A DNA stretch of 64,000 nt from Melanocharis versteri. Lineage: Eukaryota; Chordata; Aves; Passeriformes; Melanocharitidae. The notes under the pieces are model-generated. The model was not told the origin of the DNA. It saw only the letters and a list, made by a program, of their open reading frames with translations, and made no database searches. This document shows positions 1 through 13,440 of the stretch, piece after piece. The first letter of the stretch is position 1. Every line of letters begins with the position of its first letter. The stretch lies in the NCBI GenBank assembly GCA_013397845.1, contig VZTG01001540.1:386754-450753 (forward strand), in the 5' to 3' direction. A program made the translations under genes and the position numbers.

Positions 1-2010
1 ATTATGTACAAAAATTGCTATGATATTGCAAACATTTTTTTATTTAGTCAGAGAAAAGACAGTATTTTCATCAGATTGCTGATCATTGCTTTAATGTTTT
101 TGTGCTTAACCTAGGATTTTCTTTTCCAAACTGCTTTGCTGGCAAAATAAATGCCAGTAGGAAATTATAGGACAGTTTAAAGAAATGCTTTTTCATAGGG
201 CACATTGCTGATTGCTGTTATGTTATTCTCATATGGCAGGGCACCAAATCTTAAGAGAGAAGAGTTTTAATTAAGCAGGGGAGTGCACTTATTGCCTGCT
301 AGAGACAAACCTGACAGAAAGGTTTGTTATTTATTCTGGGGCCATCTTTCCAGTGCACAGGGATACTTTTAAGCCTATGCAGTAATTGAAAGATGCTCAG
401 GTGCAATGCTGAGAGAAAATGTCATGAAAAATATTTTCAGGGAAGAGTCAGCCCTACTTCTGATCAGTAATTCAAACAGATTTTTTCATACAAATGGAAA
501 TATAACCATTGTGCTGCTGAATGGAGTGACGTGCTGGTGTAGAACTTGGCATCAGATTCAATGGTAGAGTACACAGACCTCAGCTAAGACTCTGGTAGGC
601 ACTGCACAGGCTCACAAGTAGATCCACTCCCTGCCACACCCTGCTCACATTTTTTACCTCTGCAGATTGCTTTTCTGAGCATACCAATTTAAATCCTTTG
701 CTGAATTTTATTTTTAAATTAAAATCACACATTATAGATTTGCTATGGGTGTTTTAATACACCACAGAGAGTGGAAATTTGCTTGAATATCTTTCATTTT
801 GTCAGTGCAGAATAGCCAGCTGCCCTTCCCTCCTTGCCTGCAGTGACAGGGAGGTTGTAGCGATAGGATGAACAGAATCTCTCTGCATTATGTATGTGCA
901 CACGGGCAGTAGCTGCCCTTAAGCAGTGCCTACTGCCTAGCAAGCAGTTACTGACTTTTAAAACACTGTTATGACAGAGAGACAGGCCAAAAGGCTAATT
1001 GCTTGGTGGCTAGTGCAATTTTGCACGTGAGTGTTATGCAAACATCCCCAAACAAGTAATACTATCTCAACAAGAGAGTAATAGGAATAGTTTCAGCTGT
1101 TGCAGTGAAGAATAGAATAGTTATAACACTGGTGCATCAACTCTTGCATTTTAACTCTGGTATAATTGTGATGTGAAATAACAAGCACCTTTTAAGTGAT
1201 ATCACAGATGTTATCATGAGGAAAGGGATACATAACCATGCAACTGAACTGTGATGATATAAAACACATCATTTCTTCTTACTCAGAAGATATATAAATA
1301 TAGAAGGCTGTCCTGATGAATTATTCCATTTGAGGGGTCACTGTGTCCTACAAAAAAAAATTGCTGTAAACTGCCAGTCTTCAAATTTTGCATATACTTT
1401 GTTTGAATTGTTTGAAATATGTAAAAGCAAATGTAGAATAAGCTTTAAGCTACAATTTGTAATAAAGTCAACTTCTTCTAACTAAGCTCTGGGCTCCTGA
1501 AACTGGTTCCAGTATGAAGGACATTTCTCTCAATTCCTTTAAAGTTTTATTTGTGTAAAATTGGAAAGAAGAAAAGCAGGATGCAATTTGTTTCACAGTA
1601 TAAACTTTATGTATGCAGGAATTTAACAGTTTAACTGAGTGCAACTTCAGGAATATAATCTGATATCCTCAGTCTGCTGAGCCAATGACAGAAACAGCAG
1701 ACCTATTTGAAACAAATCAGTTCTGAAAAAAATAAAAACACAGTATTGTTCTTTTGAGATGTGTTCATAAAAATCCTCCCTGAGTTTTCACTGTGATATA
1801 TGTGTTCACATCCATCTTTTTTGGCTGGTTATCAGAAACAACCATCATTACATAGTACAGAAGTTAAAGCAGGGCCTCATATGATAAGTAAAACATAATG
1901 GGTAGTGAGCAACAACATTCCCCAGTAATCATATTAGCACACAAAAGCCTTTGTGTTCCTTGTTCATCGCTCCTCTGGAAAAGCCCAAATCATAAATTCT
2001 GATTTAATAA
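1..2010. other. Non-coding stretch, nothing identified
   Basis: AT-rich sequence with stops in all frames and no open frame worth calling. I see no repeat family that I recognise, no splice-flanked conserved frame and no RNA gene. Short A runs occur (for example near 1352-1361 and 1725-1740). It is best read as intergenic or intronic bird DNA upstream of the CR1 copy that starts at 2011. Confidence 0.6.
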
Positions 2011-3058
2011 TAGAATCATTTAGAATGGAAAACACCTTTCCCCCTTTTTTTTTAATATCATGGAGTCCAGTCATTAACCCAAATGCAACACTAAATACGG
2101 CACTAAACCATGTCCCTAGATGCAACATCCACGTGTCCTTTAAATACCTCCAGAGGTGGTGACTCAATCTTTTCCTAATACCTAACCTAGCCCCCTCACA
2201 CACCAACACAGCTTCAGACCATTCCCTTAGTTCCTGTCACTGGTCACCGCAGAGAAAAGATCAGTATCTGCCCCTCCTCTTCCCCTCATGAGGAAGCTGT
2301 AACTGCAATGAGGTCTCTCCTCAGTCTCCTCCAGGCTGAACAGACCAAGTGCCCTCAGCTGCTCCTCACACGGCTTCCCCTCAAGGCCCTTCACCATCTT
2401 TGTTGCCCTCCTTTGGACACTCTCTCATAGTTTAATGTCTTTCTTACATTGTGGCACCCAAAACTGCCCCCAGCACTCGAGGTGAGGCCGCCCCAGTGCA
2501 GAGCAGAGCGGGACAATCCCCTCCCTTGCCCGGCTGGGGATGCTGTGCCTGATGCCCCCCAGGATAGGGTTGGCCCTCCTGGCTGCCAGGGCACTGCTGG
2601 CTCATTTCCGTCCACCAAGGCCCATCCCAGGTGCAGAATCTGGCACTAGTCTCTGTTAAACTTCATCTGGTTGGTGATTGCCCTGATTTGTCAAGGTCTC
2701 TCTGCAGGGCCTCACAGCCCTGGAAAGAGTCAACAGCTCCTCTTAGTTTTGTATTATCTGCGAACTTGCTTTGTATCTCTTCCAGTCCTGCCTCCATGTC
2801 ATTTATGAAGATGTTGAAGAGCACAGGGCTGAGGAGCCCTGTGGAACAACCTCAGTAGGGACAGGTCACCAGTCTGATGTCATCCCAGTGACTACAACCC
2901 TTTGTGTCCAACTCATGGGCCAGTTGCTCACTCATCCCGTGATGTGTTTATCCAGCTGCATGCTGGACATTTTGTCCAGCAGGATGCTGTGAGAGACAGT
3001 ACTGAAGGCTTTACTGAAATCCGAAAAGATTGTATCAACTCCCTTCCCTCGGTCAACT
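2011..3058 (-). mobile_element. CR1 LINE, 5'-truncated, with broken reverse transcriptase
   Basis: Chicken-repeat-1 type non-LTR retrotransposon read on the minus strand; its 3' end is the TAGAATCATTTAGAATGG block at 2011. On the minus strand the 5' edge encodes the RT palm motif DFSKAF (codons at 3004-3021), followed by a VSHSILLDKM-like stretch. Farther on come VPQGS and PVLFNIFINDM (2795-2847), which lie in different frames, so there is at least one frameshift. The catalytic FADD box reads FADN (2753-2764), which would remove one of the two active-site aspartates. The rest (2011-2740) is the C-terminal ORF2 and 3' UTR, matching the usual CR1 text about contracting, GC-rich segments. The element is a dead fossil: about 1.05 kb of a roughly 4.5 kb full-length CR1. 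5' truncation is normal for target-primed reverse transcription. Confidence 0.93.
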
Positions 3059-4436
3059 CAGGGTTAGCCACAATTACTTCTCTTCTATCTAAATTCCAGT
3101 GCAGCAAGGAAAATAGGAAGTTCGAGCTGAAAATCAGACTTCACAGAACCCGTCTTGACATCTCTACCATGAAAAAGTTTTTCTTTTGTAAATGGTTCCA
3201 CATTAAGAAGACAGATGTATCATGACTAAGTAATGTTTCAGTAATAGGAGTAGAGTAAGGATTAACTAGATTTAATGGAATTAAATTAATCAATGAAAAA
3301 TTTGGTTTGTTTGCAAAAGAAAACTCCGTCGGGGGAGTAATTTGTAACTCTCACTCCATAGTACTAATTTAATTTTATTCTCTCTCCAAATTACATGTAA
3401 TAGACACATTTCTTGAGGAGCAAACTAAAGTGGTTAAATCACTAGCAAATCTATGCCAATAAATTATGTTGGAAACTTGTCTGGACATTCTAGATTTTCT
3501 CATCATACTGTATATAATGGAATAAAAGATGCCTGAAATTTCACTGAAGTTATCAATAAACTTGATTGCTTTACTGTGATATGTACAATCATAAGCTTTA
3601 AACAAACGCTCCTGATGAATACTGAGCTTTACAAGCAAAACCCAATAACTCTATCCTTTGTGTTGATTCAATAATTGCTATTTTTCTCACAAAAAGAATT
3701 TGAAAAGCCTTCAATTAAATTGGTAAAAGAAGAGAAAATATTTAAAATAAGAAAAGGCTTAAATATATGAAACTAAAAGGATACCTGAGAAAAAGTCTTA
3801 GTTCAAACTATTCAGCTTACACGGCATAATTATGTATTTCAAGGTGGTATCTCATTTATATGCTGCTCTATGCACTCCTGATGTCAAAACAGAGAAAAAC
3901 AAGCTCTCAAATATTCATACAACTGCCTTCCAGTAGGGTAAATGCAATTACACATGTATTTGCAACCTCTGGCTATAAGGAATAGCAGTAGTGATTTGAT
4001 TTTGAATTCCTCCAACCTTGCCTAAAAAGCATAAAGATCTCCTTTTACAGTGATGTAAAAGGTTGGCCAAAATTCAGCCCAAAGAAAACCTCAGAATGTT
4101 ATTCAGAGAAAGAAGTGGGGGTTCTGACCACTGGAAACAGCAGACAATATATTAAAACAAAATCTCACAATGAAAGAGGAAATTGAAGTGAATTGAAAGT
4201 CTAATGTCCTTGGGTAAAATGCAACATGCTTCACAACTGCAAGTGAAATGTCCGTGCTGTAATCTACCTGCTCTGATAAATCTCAGATTCAGCTTATGTC
4301 TTTGCAATACCTGGAGAGAGCATTAAAACAGGAAGGCCCTGGGAGAATTTTGAAAGTATTATTTTTGTTTTATTAGTTTTGAAGTAATAATTTTTTATTT
4401 ATTTAGTTACCCACAAATGAAGCAAAGATTCAGTTT

Positions 4437-4465
4437 GGGGTTTGGGGAGGGGGTTTTTGAATGGG
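4437..4465 (+). other. Potential G-quadruplex motif
   Basis: Four guanine runs of 4, 4, 5 and 3 bases are separated by loops of 3, 1 and 9 bases on the plus strand. This fits the relaxed rule for intramolecular G-quadruplex formation; the third loop (9 bases) is longer than the strict limit of 7. No gene or promoter is visible beside it, so a function cannot be inferred. Confidence 0.45.
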
Positions 4466-6548
4466 CAAAGAAATATTCTTGGTCGGCCACAAAGAACATG
4501 TAATACTATTGTGGATATATTGCAAGCCCATCCCTTCTTTAGGACATTAAAGAGGCAGAAGATTTCTTAAGGAGACAGAATAGGGCTAAAGACAGACTCT
4601 TGTGGTGAAACGTCCAGGCTGACTTTTTACCAAGACATGGTGTGGATATGCAAAAATACAGAGACATTGATAGTCCACTGGTATGGACTAACAGCAAGAA
4701 GTTTGAGGAGCCGACCATCAGGACAAATTAGCTGGCACTCTAATGAAAGAGCACTGTTTCTCTGTGGGTCAGCTGAGACACCACAGGACATTTTATGGCT
4801 GATGAAAGAGAACAAGAGAACAGCACCTCAGGTCCAAATTGCTGAGGAGCCATGCCACACATTTCAGCTGTAACAAAAAACCCTGGGATATTTTAGAGAG
4901 ACACAGCTTTCTACAAATGGCTCATTAGGACAGGGCTTTTCGTCCTCCCTGTTCCAGAATGTCAAGCAGAGGAATTAATTAGCAGAAAGCCTTTGAGTTA
5001 GACAACTGTTTCTCCAGGAGCAACTGTGGGAAAAGTTAGGTCCCTAATGTCAGTGTATCACAGAGTCTTTGTTGTGCAGGCTTCAGATGGAGACTTTAAT
5101 TCTTATGAAGTGTGAGGATTTATGCTAATTAATTTGAAGAAAAGGTCAAGTTCATGTTAATAACCAAATTGAACTGGTGTCTCTGCATAAAGGTCACTGG
5201 AAAGCATTATGATTAAACACAGTTTTAATGTAGGAACTATCAGCTTCATCACAGCTTTGCGGCTCTTCAGCAGTCTTTCTTCAAGAGCTAAATTTTACAG
5301 AGCTGCAAGAGTCTGAGAAGAGTTTTGCAAATTGAAAAAATTCTGTATCAGAATAACTGAGGGACATCTCTTCTGGGAAATCATATCAGAAGATTGTTTT
5401 ATATAGTCAGGTCGCCACTACAATATTTATTCTACTACTGTCTTTAAAACATGCAATGTGCAATGTCTTCTGCAGCTATTCTCCCAGGCCAGCATATTCA
5501 GGAACCTGCAGCATTCTAATTTGTCTAAATTTTAACTAGATAGATATAAGTTTTCTTGTTTTGGAAACTGGGGGGGGAAGGAGGGGGAAATGTCTATTAT
5601 TGTATGAAAAAGCAATTTCCTTTGCCAGTATCTTTTGAAACCTCATTCCTATTATTTGTGATGCTTGTGTTGGAATAAAGTCTTTATCTTTCCCCTTAAA
5701 GCTCTTATATAGATGGAATTATTTATTTTCCTATTAAATTGCCTATTTCTACCAACAGTATCTATAATTCAACCTGATTTCCTTTGCACTGTTAGTTTGC
5801 ACCAAATTCAGGAAAACAGATGCTCCTTCAAATGTAAAAAAGCAGAACAAAATATTTTTAAAAACTAACTGGTCCCTTTGAAAAAAGTGACATGTTTGCC
5901 AACCTTCAATAATAAGTAAAAGGACCCCAGAGAGGCCCAGCAGGAGAGGATCCCCACAGTAAGTCCACAGGCTTCTCCTGGCTTGGGCTGAACACAATGT
6001 CAAGGACATACAGCATCAACTTTATGGACAGAAAGACTCCTAGACTTCAGAGAGGCAAGCAGGACCAGGATAACCAGGTGTGCCTGCTAGTTCTCCCTCT
6101 CTCTGTGCCTGCCTTCAGAGGCACTGCACCATGGGTGGGGTTTTTTCCCATCCTTGCCTTCTGCCTTTCTTCTACCCAACAGTTCACTGAGGGCATCAAA
6201 CAGGCAGATTCAATGGCAAGAAATCCAGTGGTCGGAGGTTTGTGCCGCGTGCTTTTCTGGGACAGCTGCTCCTGATGAGGTACATATCTACTTTGCCTTC
6301 AATGATGCCCTAAAAACCACTTGGTCCTTTCTTTTCTGTAGGTTATGAGGAAGACACTCTCATAATATCTCCCCTAGCCTTCACCTCTATGCCCTAGAAA
6401 AACAGAGGATAGGAAGACAAAGAGCTTTATTGCTTATTCTCTTTTAAGGGAATATAAAAATCCTGTGTAGGGGAGGGAGCTGTGAACAAAGAGCAGGGAG
6501 AATTAAGCTGGGAGAACTCACTTGTTTGATGCTAATTTTAATACAGAC

Positions 6549-6700
6549 ATAAGGACATAGAGGGGAGAGTATAGGGAAAGACAGAGGGGAAAAAAAATGG
6601 AAGAGACAAGGGAGGAGAAAGGGACCATATATAAGTCAGAGATTTGAAACAAAACGAAACAAAAAACCAAACTAAAACAAAGCAAACATTAAAAAAATAG
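6549..6700. repeat. Purine-rich then A/C-rich low-complexity tract
   Basis: Bases 6549-6625 are almost all A and G on the plus strand with few interruptions; 6647-6700 are almost all A and C with repeated AAAC units. The open reading frames crossing it on the minus strand are compositional artefacts (phenylalanine-, serine- and leucine-rich). Confidence 0.6.
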
Positions 6701-8189
6701 AGGAATTGATATAAGGAAAAAGGAAATGCACACGCACACAAAAATATCCCCACATATTGAAAATATGGAATAAAGTATCTCCTTTGAATATACTGTGGAA
6801 AAAAAGAAAAGCTGAGCAGGGCGGGAAAACCACTTTATTACCACAAGGTGCATCCCTTAAAATAAGCGTTGAAATGTTCTGCATCTGCCGTGCCACATGG
6901 GGTGATGGGTTAAGCACTCCATGCACTTTTATATATTTGACTGCTCTTTGGCTCACTCACTGTGTAGTTTTACTTGGAAGATACTACGTTGTTAAACATT
7001 TAAAGAGAAAAGCCCACCGTTCCCTGACAAATAATCAGATATTACACCCAAACCTATCCAACCTTTGGCCGTTCTCTTCAAAATATAATTTACCAACAAT
7101 TTATTGCCTTTTTCCCATTAAATTGTGATAGATATGTTTGCAAATACCCAGTGATGGAGGTCAGCTCTAACATTAGAAACAAGGGTGCAGGACAGTGTTC
7201 CCACTCATAAAACCAGACATTTTGGAGAAAACTTAAACCAAGAGATGAAAATAAGTATAACAAATAGTTGAACTGCAACTAAATCCCAAATTCAGAGGAA
7301 AATAGTCCTATTATTCCTCTATAGAAGTTCCTTGTTTTGATGATAAGTTTTGAAGGAGTAAGGGTTTAGGCTCAGTGATAAAACTGATAACCTTCAATTG
7401 CAGTGAATCTAGGTAATGAGCATGAGGGTGAGGCCCAAGATACCGCTCTATAATTCTCCTCCTGAGTGACAGAAAGACTGATTCACTGGCTTAAAGCTGT
7501 CAAGAAGAAAGTGATGGATCTAAGCTTATGTCCAATACCTCCCTAATAGCCCAAGTGGAGTGCTAAAGCTACATTTGCTGTCATTGAGGAATTTCCTGCC
7601 TTTGTGGGAAGCTGTTGCCCTGAGAGGAAGACCTACTCCACGCAATGGCAGACGATAAAAGGGGTAAAAGCCAGGGTAATATTAGTCTCAGACTTTGAAA
7701 GTAGAGTGGCATGTGAAGAAGAGTTCAGGCAGGTCTTCTTACAATGCTTCACATGTGGAAAGGAAAGAGTAAGTAATTATTGTAAATGTGCTGTTAACTT
7801 GTAGCCAGTAGCTTAAACGATGTCTAATTGTGTATGAGCTCCTTCATCCCAAAACAGATAGGGTCAAAGTGTGTGTTAGGTGGTTCTCTGAAGTCCAAGC
7901 TAGATTTTTCTCATTACCTAACAAGCTCTGTTCCCTGGGCTATCCAGTACTACATCACTCTTGACACCAGGACTAGATCCAAGAGGGGTGGCACATATGT
8001 AGGACTGAGTTTGCACTCCTGGAAACTTTTGGTTGCTTACGCATTTTGTGACACTAAATTTTCCTGAGCACCAGAAAGTCCTGCTGTCAAGAATTCACAG
8101 AAGTATCCAAGTATAGGGACAGCTGAGATTGCTTAGGCCCAGAGCATAGACAGCACTTACTTTTGCTGCTTTGATTTAGCAGGTAGTTC

Positions 8190-8292
8190 CAGGGGATGCC
8201 TGCAGACCTGGGATCCCTACAAAATCCAAGTCCTTCAAATATGCTTTTTTTCTGTTTCCTAGCAGAGTGCTCTAACCACTAGTTACATTCTC
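8190..8292 (-). repeat. Possible old tRNA-derived SINE fragment
   Basis: Read on the minus strand, 8265-8287 gives TAGTGGTTAGAGCACTCTGC, which resembles the A-box half of tRNA-derived SINE heads found in sauropsids. A run of A follows (about 8245-8251 on the plus strand as T), then GGACTTGGATTTTG and an ATCCCAGG segment. A clear B box is not visible, so the assignment is tentative. It could also be a decayed tRNA pseudogene. Confidence 0.35.
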
Positions 8293-11200
8293 TTTTCACT
8301 TGCTCATGCCTGGAAGGAAAGGCTGCAGGCACCAATAATTAGGAGAGGGATCTGGACTGCAGGAAATTCTGTCTGATATTCTTACCTGAGGAATCAGATT
8401 TAAGATACGTACACAGGATTTGCACCTTCTGCCAGGTAAGTTTATTATGCATTCTTGCAACATCTAAAAATACAGCAAGGCAGTGCCTAACTTGTGACTG
8501 TGTGTGTTCTATTTTCTCTTCTGGCTGCACGCCCCTTACACTGTTCCATACATTAAGCTGTTCGTCTGGGCCAATAATGACATGGGAAAATGTGAGACTA
8601 TGAAGATAATGCACTAAACCCCTAATTGCTGAGAAAGTAAGTAAGGCAAAGAATTGATGGGCATAGTAGAGGAAGGCTGAAATCTAATTAGTCCCTCTTC
8701 CAAGACAGCAACATATATCTTTACAACCAGATCACGTTCCAGGAGGTATGTTCAACAGTTGTGCTAATCTGCTCTCTGGAGAGGATCCCAGTGGTAGTTC
8801 CTCTACAGCAGCTCAGAGACAGTACCTCACACAACTAACCACTAATCCTCTTCCAGTGTTTGATGCTCAACAGAGGACTCAATATCAGAAGAAATCACTG
8901 TTGACCAATTTTGCTTATAACCTGGCATAAAGGTAAAATACACAGGTCTTGAAGTCCAAATAAGCATTACTCAAAAGAAAAAAAAAAGCTGTCTTCCCTA
9001 CTCTCATAAACAACCACGATTTTCTTTTAATAAAAGCAAAAATTTCTTGTTTTTCAATTATTCTTTTTAAATTCTGAAAAGACATCCATTAAGTTTGTTT
9101 TGGGGAGGGGGATTAATTTTTGGTTCTGTCCTTGGCCAATGGAAACTTTACGGTAAGAAAAGCAATATTACCTGGGAATTTTTGTCTTTCATAATTACCA
9201 TCAGTTTTATCATTCTGTGTTTTAGTTTCCAGAGAAGGATAAATGTTATCAGGCTTGCAAACCAATTTGGAGACTCAGCAGCTCTGCTTACCAGGACGGG
9301 GCATTTGCTTGTCAGGAGCTGGACTCACACAAGTGCACTTGTTTAACAGGCAGAAGTGAAAATCTCATGAAACACCTGTACTGTTACTCACTTTCTGCCT
9401 ATGGATTTCACACCTTGAAACTAGAGAGTCCTGCAAAAGAATGAGTTCCGACTGATGAAGGTTCAGCCAGGAAAAAAAAATGTGTTGATTTTGTGTGTTA
9501 TTCAAAAGAGTGGCTGAACTGCCAGCACATTTTCACGAGTTGCTCTGTACTAGGCTTTAACCCCATGCTTTCTTTTAAAGAATATCAAGTACATAATAGT
9601 GCCCCTGAGGTTTCACTGGACTTCTAATAAAATTCACGTGTGTGTGTGTTACTTTGAAAGAAAGAAGACTGAATACAGAGAGGTGTGTAAATTCTCCAGT
9701 ATCACTTTGAGTCTGAGATAATTCTATATATTTTGTACAAAGTAAAAGAAGATTGGAGATTATGGAAGACCACTTTTTTCACAACCTGAACTTTATCAGG
9801 CGTGATTGTCTACCCATTCTACTATGACAAACTCAGAAATATCAGTTAAAGAGCCTGATGACACAGTGGTTCATGAAAGCCAGGCTGTGCTTGTTCACTT
9901 CAGTGACCACACCAGAATCACTCAAGTGGCCCTGGGTCTTACTCTAGTCAGACTTTTTATGACCCCAAACACCTTCATCTCAATAAGGAGGCAATTATGG
10001 CCTATATGAATTTAGACAACTTAATCATTTGCATCAGTGTGCAAAACTGAGTTGTAATATAGCATTCGACAGAGAAAACATTTTCATGTGGAGTCGTGCA
10101 TAGAGGGTCACAACCAAATAACTCAGAATACTTCTATCCACTGCTGATGCAAATACTTATTAATTAGCAAGGCCAGAAAAGAAGATGATATCTGATTTAG
10201 CAAAGAAATATTTTCATCTCAAGAAAGAGGAAATATATTTATTCTACTTCAAAAGAAACTTGATTATTGCCAAGTAAAGGAGAAATAAAATTGGCTCCTG
10301 GAAGAAAGATGATATCTGTCCAGAACTGATCAAGGACTTCAAGGGGAACATTAGCTAACAAGCTCAGCTAGTACAGAGTCCTCACTTATGAATGCAAGTT
10401 GAAACAAGAGGCAAGTGCAAGAAGAAAGGAGCTTCTGACAGCCATCTCAGAGAGAGCCTACAACAGGTCAGCTGAATAAGGAAGAGAGAGAGAGGCACCT
10501 TTCTAACTAAGTCTTACTGTAAGTAGATCAAGGTAGGTTTTTCTTCTGTTTCTTTATCCATGTCATTTTTAAACATAAGTGACTGTTGTGTATTTTGAGT
10601 AGTGTAAAATGTAAAAAAATATTGAGCTTGACAGGAGCAAGGAGTGATTTTGAGGTAGGTGGATAATGGCAAGGCACTTTGCCATGAGGAATACTGCTGG
10701 TGATGCAAATCTGTAAAGATTGGTTCCAGTACTCCCTATCAAGTGTCCCAACTTCCCATGATCTATCCTTTACGGTACTCAAAGTGTAGCAGAGGAGCAT
10801 CCATGAAAGCTGGCTAAGCTGAATGGAGAGCTAAATGATTGGAGAGGGAGAACTATTTTCCATTCCCTGAAATGGCTCAATATATGCAGGAGGCAGCATA
10901 CCTGAACCCCAGGGACAATAATCTGTATAAAGACTTTAACAAGGCCAAGGCAAAGTCACAAGCATGGCATACAATGATCCAAGCTCTTGCCGCTGTTTCT
11001 GGCACAGTCTGAGCCCAGGCCAGGCCTCCAGAGGGTATCTGGGCACTGTCCAAGATGAGCCTGAGGCCAGAATGGTGCCTGACATGTTTAGGAGTATCAA
11101 TGTGGCTGGATCCAGCAGGTTTAAACTCCAGCATGTCAGATGGATGAGCCTTTCATTCTATAGGTGAGCTGTTCTGTCGCTTTGAGAATTTAGAAACAGC

Positions 11201-12623
11201 AATTTCTGAATAGAAAAAAAATGAGCCCTGTCCTAAAATGCAAGACATATCAATCATTTTCTATTCTTCTTCCGAGTTTAACTTTTGTATTCCTGAGAAC
11301 ACACTCTGACCACGTAAATCTAGTAGAATATTTTAAAACTACTTACAGCATCACAATTTTAACAAGCAGCTCAGACTCATTTTGGGGTTTCCCTCAGTAG
11401 GATTATAAAATTTTTTAAAATACTATTTAAGCTTAAATTGCTTTCATGAATCCCAGACCTGAATTATTATGGACAACTACCAATCATCTGCCTATATTGT
11501 TTTCAAACTACAGTCCACAAGGGACCCATTATCTCTGCACACTGGAAAAAGCAAAGCTTCCCTTGAACTTTCACAACATACAGTTTTGCTTCAGATAAAC
11601 CAGAACAGTTTGCCCTTTTGTGTGTACTTGTTTGAGTATGTTTTCTGTGATGTCACCATACAGGTGCCAAATTGGTGGCATCAGGTGACCTGCCAAGCTA
11701 ATATGGATTTGGATCAATGCAATTGTTCTTTGGATCAAATAAAATTTCACAGTTGGGATTAGCTCTCTCAGTTTAAGACAAATGTGTTATTTCGGGTTGA
11801 TCACTGTAATTTAATTCTATGGGTAATGGAAGATGAGGTTCTTCTGGATTATCCCAGCTCTTTCATAGCCACTACAGTGCAAATATTTCCCCTTTTGTCG
11901 AAATAGTGTTTTACTGATTCCAAAGACAGGCTTGTTTTAAATTTGCTGCTATTGGCAACTATATTTTGTATTTGATGCATATGGACGATGTTCACAATTG
12001 TTTCAAAGCAGTGGTGCAGAAGCCTCTCTATTACTTGCTGTCAAAAAAATCTATATTTACTACTTTCCTGTAACACTCTCATCATCATGTGTCACCTCTA
12101 AGTAGTCAAAATAGGCATTGGCTGCAGACTACAGAGAGTTAAGGTAAAATCATGGTGAAGCTTCTGCAACTTTCAGGAATCTTCTTGCTCTCCCTATTAT
12201 AATATCACTTCCCTTTTTAAAAGCTCTGATGTCAGCTCTTAGTTCAGCAGATAAGAATTGAACTGCAGATTTCTTCAAGAGATGTGAACATTCATTTTGA
12301 CTTTGTAAGGCGAAGCTCTTTGGTTAGTTTTAAAAAATGTTGTGCAAGTAGCAGAGGATCTTCTTCTACTGTCTCAAAAATCTATCAGGCACTTTCTTGT
12401 GTGATTGAAATGAAACTTCCCCAGCTGCTCCTAATATTGCCTGAACCAAGGACGGTGCTGAAGAGAAAACAGAGCTGAAAATGATAGGAAGCCAGGACAG
12501 AGGATCAACCGAAACAGAAGTGCCACTACGCCAGCTCATTTTTCATAACATGTAAAAAACACTGGCTGCACCAGGAGTTAGTAGTGGCTCTCATTTATTT
12601 TCTTCCTTTGTACATTGGAGTAG
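8293..12623. other. Non-coding stretch without recognised genes
   Basis: About 4.3 kb. Contains a short (GT)n run at 9638-9649 and A runs near 8975-8987 and 9472-9480. The 12-base string AGATGATATCTG occurs twice, near 10190 and 10307, in partly similar context; this may be chance. No exon, RNA gene or known transposon was recognised. Confidence 0.55.
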
Positions 12624-13440
12624 TGTAGTGGGTTGATGTTGGCTGGATGCCAGGCACCCACCAAAACTCCTCTATGACTCTCACAGCTGGACAGGGGAGA
12701 GAAAATACAATGAAGGGTTCATGAGTTGAGATAAGGATCAGGAGAGATCACTCACCAAATACCATCATTGGCAAAACAGATTAGAATTAGAGATATTAAT
12801 TGAATTTCTTACTAAGAAAATCAGAGCAGGATAATGAGAAGTAAAATAAAACCTTCAAAACAATTTCCCCTCACCCTTCCCTCCTTCCCAGCTCTACCTC
12901 CTCCCCCAGCAGTGCAGGGAGACAGGGAATGGGGGCTTATGGTCGGTTCATCACCCATTGTTTCTCTTGCTGTTCAGGGAGAGGAGTCTTTCCTCTGCTC
13001 CACCATGGAGACCCTCCCATGGAAGACAGTTGTTCGCAACTTCTCCAACGCGAGTCCATCTCACAGGCAACAGCTTTCAGCAAACTGCTCCCATGTGGGT
13101 CACTCTTCCACGGGCTGCAGTCCTACAAGGACAGGCTGCTCCTGTGGGTGCCCCCTTCTCCAGGGGCCTCCCATGGGGTCACAGCCCCCTCCCAGGCATC
13201 CACCTGCTCTGGCGTGGGCTCCTCCCCCACGGGCTGCAGGTGGATCTCTGCATCCCTGTGGATCTCCACAGGCTGCAGGGGCACAGCTGCCTCACCGTGG
13301 GCTGCACCAGGGGCTGCAGGGGAAACCCAGCTCCGGCACCTGGGGCGCCTCTTGCCCCTCTTTCTCCATTGATCTTGGGGTCTGCAGAGTTACTCCATTC
13401 ACATGTTCCCACACCTGCCTGGTAGGACACTGCAAAACCA
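12624..13440 (-). mobile_element. ERVL-type endogenous retroviral LTR, truncated
   Basis: Starts on the plus strand with TGTAGTGGGTTG, the complement of a retroviral ...CA end, and runs into a GC-rich block of repeated 'GGGCTGCAG' units (13100-13320). The layout (terminal block, ACAGGGGAGAGAAAATA segment, AT-rich polyadenylation zone near 12795-12860, then the 'CACGGGCTGCAGG' repeats) is one I recognise as a common bird ERVL-type LTR, read on the minus strand so that 12624 is its 3' end. The 5' U3 end that should close the LTR is missing after about 13440. No gag, pol or env frame is present. The 205-codon open frame inside (12834-13451) and its overlapping neighbours are products of the GC-rich repeats, not genes. 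The family name is from memory and should be confirmed with a repeat library. Confidence 0.8.

Larger units (their letters stand above)
3059..8189. other. Non-coding stretch without recognised genes
   Basis: About 5 kb with no coherent coding sequence; the open frames are under 125 codons and resemble no family I know. Local structure only: a G-rich cluster at 4437-4465, another G run near 5570-5587, and a purine-rich then A/C-rich tract at 6549-6700 (both detailed separately where useful). No transposon of a recognisable family was seen. Confidence 0.55.

Noticed and set aside
10180..10320. 12-base string AGATGATATCTG present twice
   Set aside because: Flanks are only weakly alike, and the string could recur by chance in AT-rich DNA.
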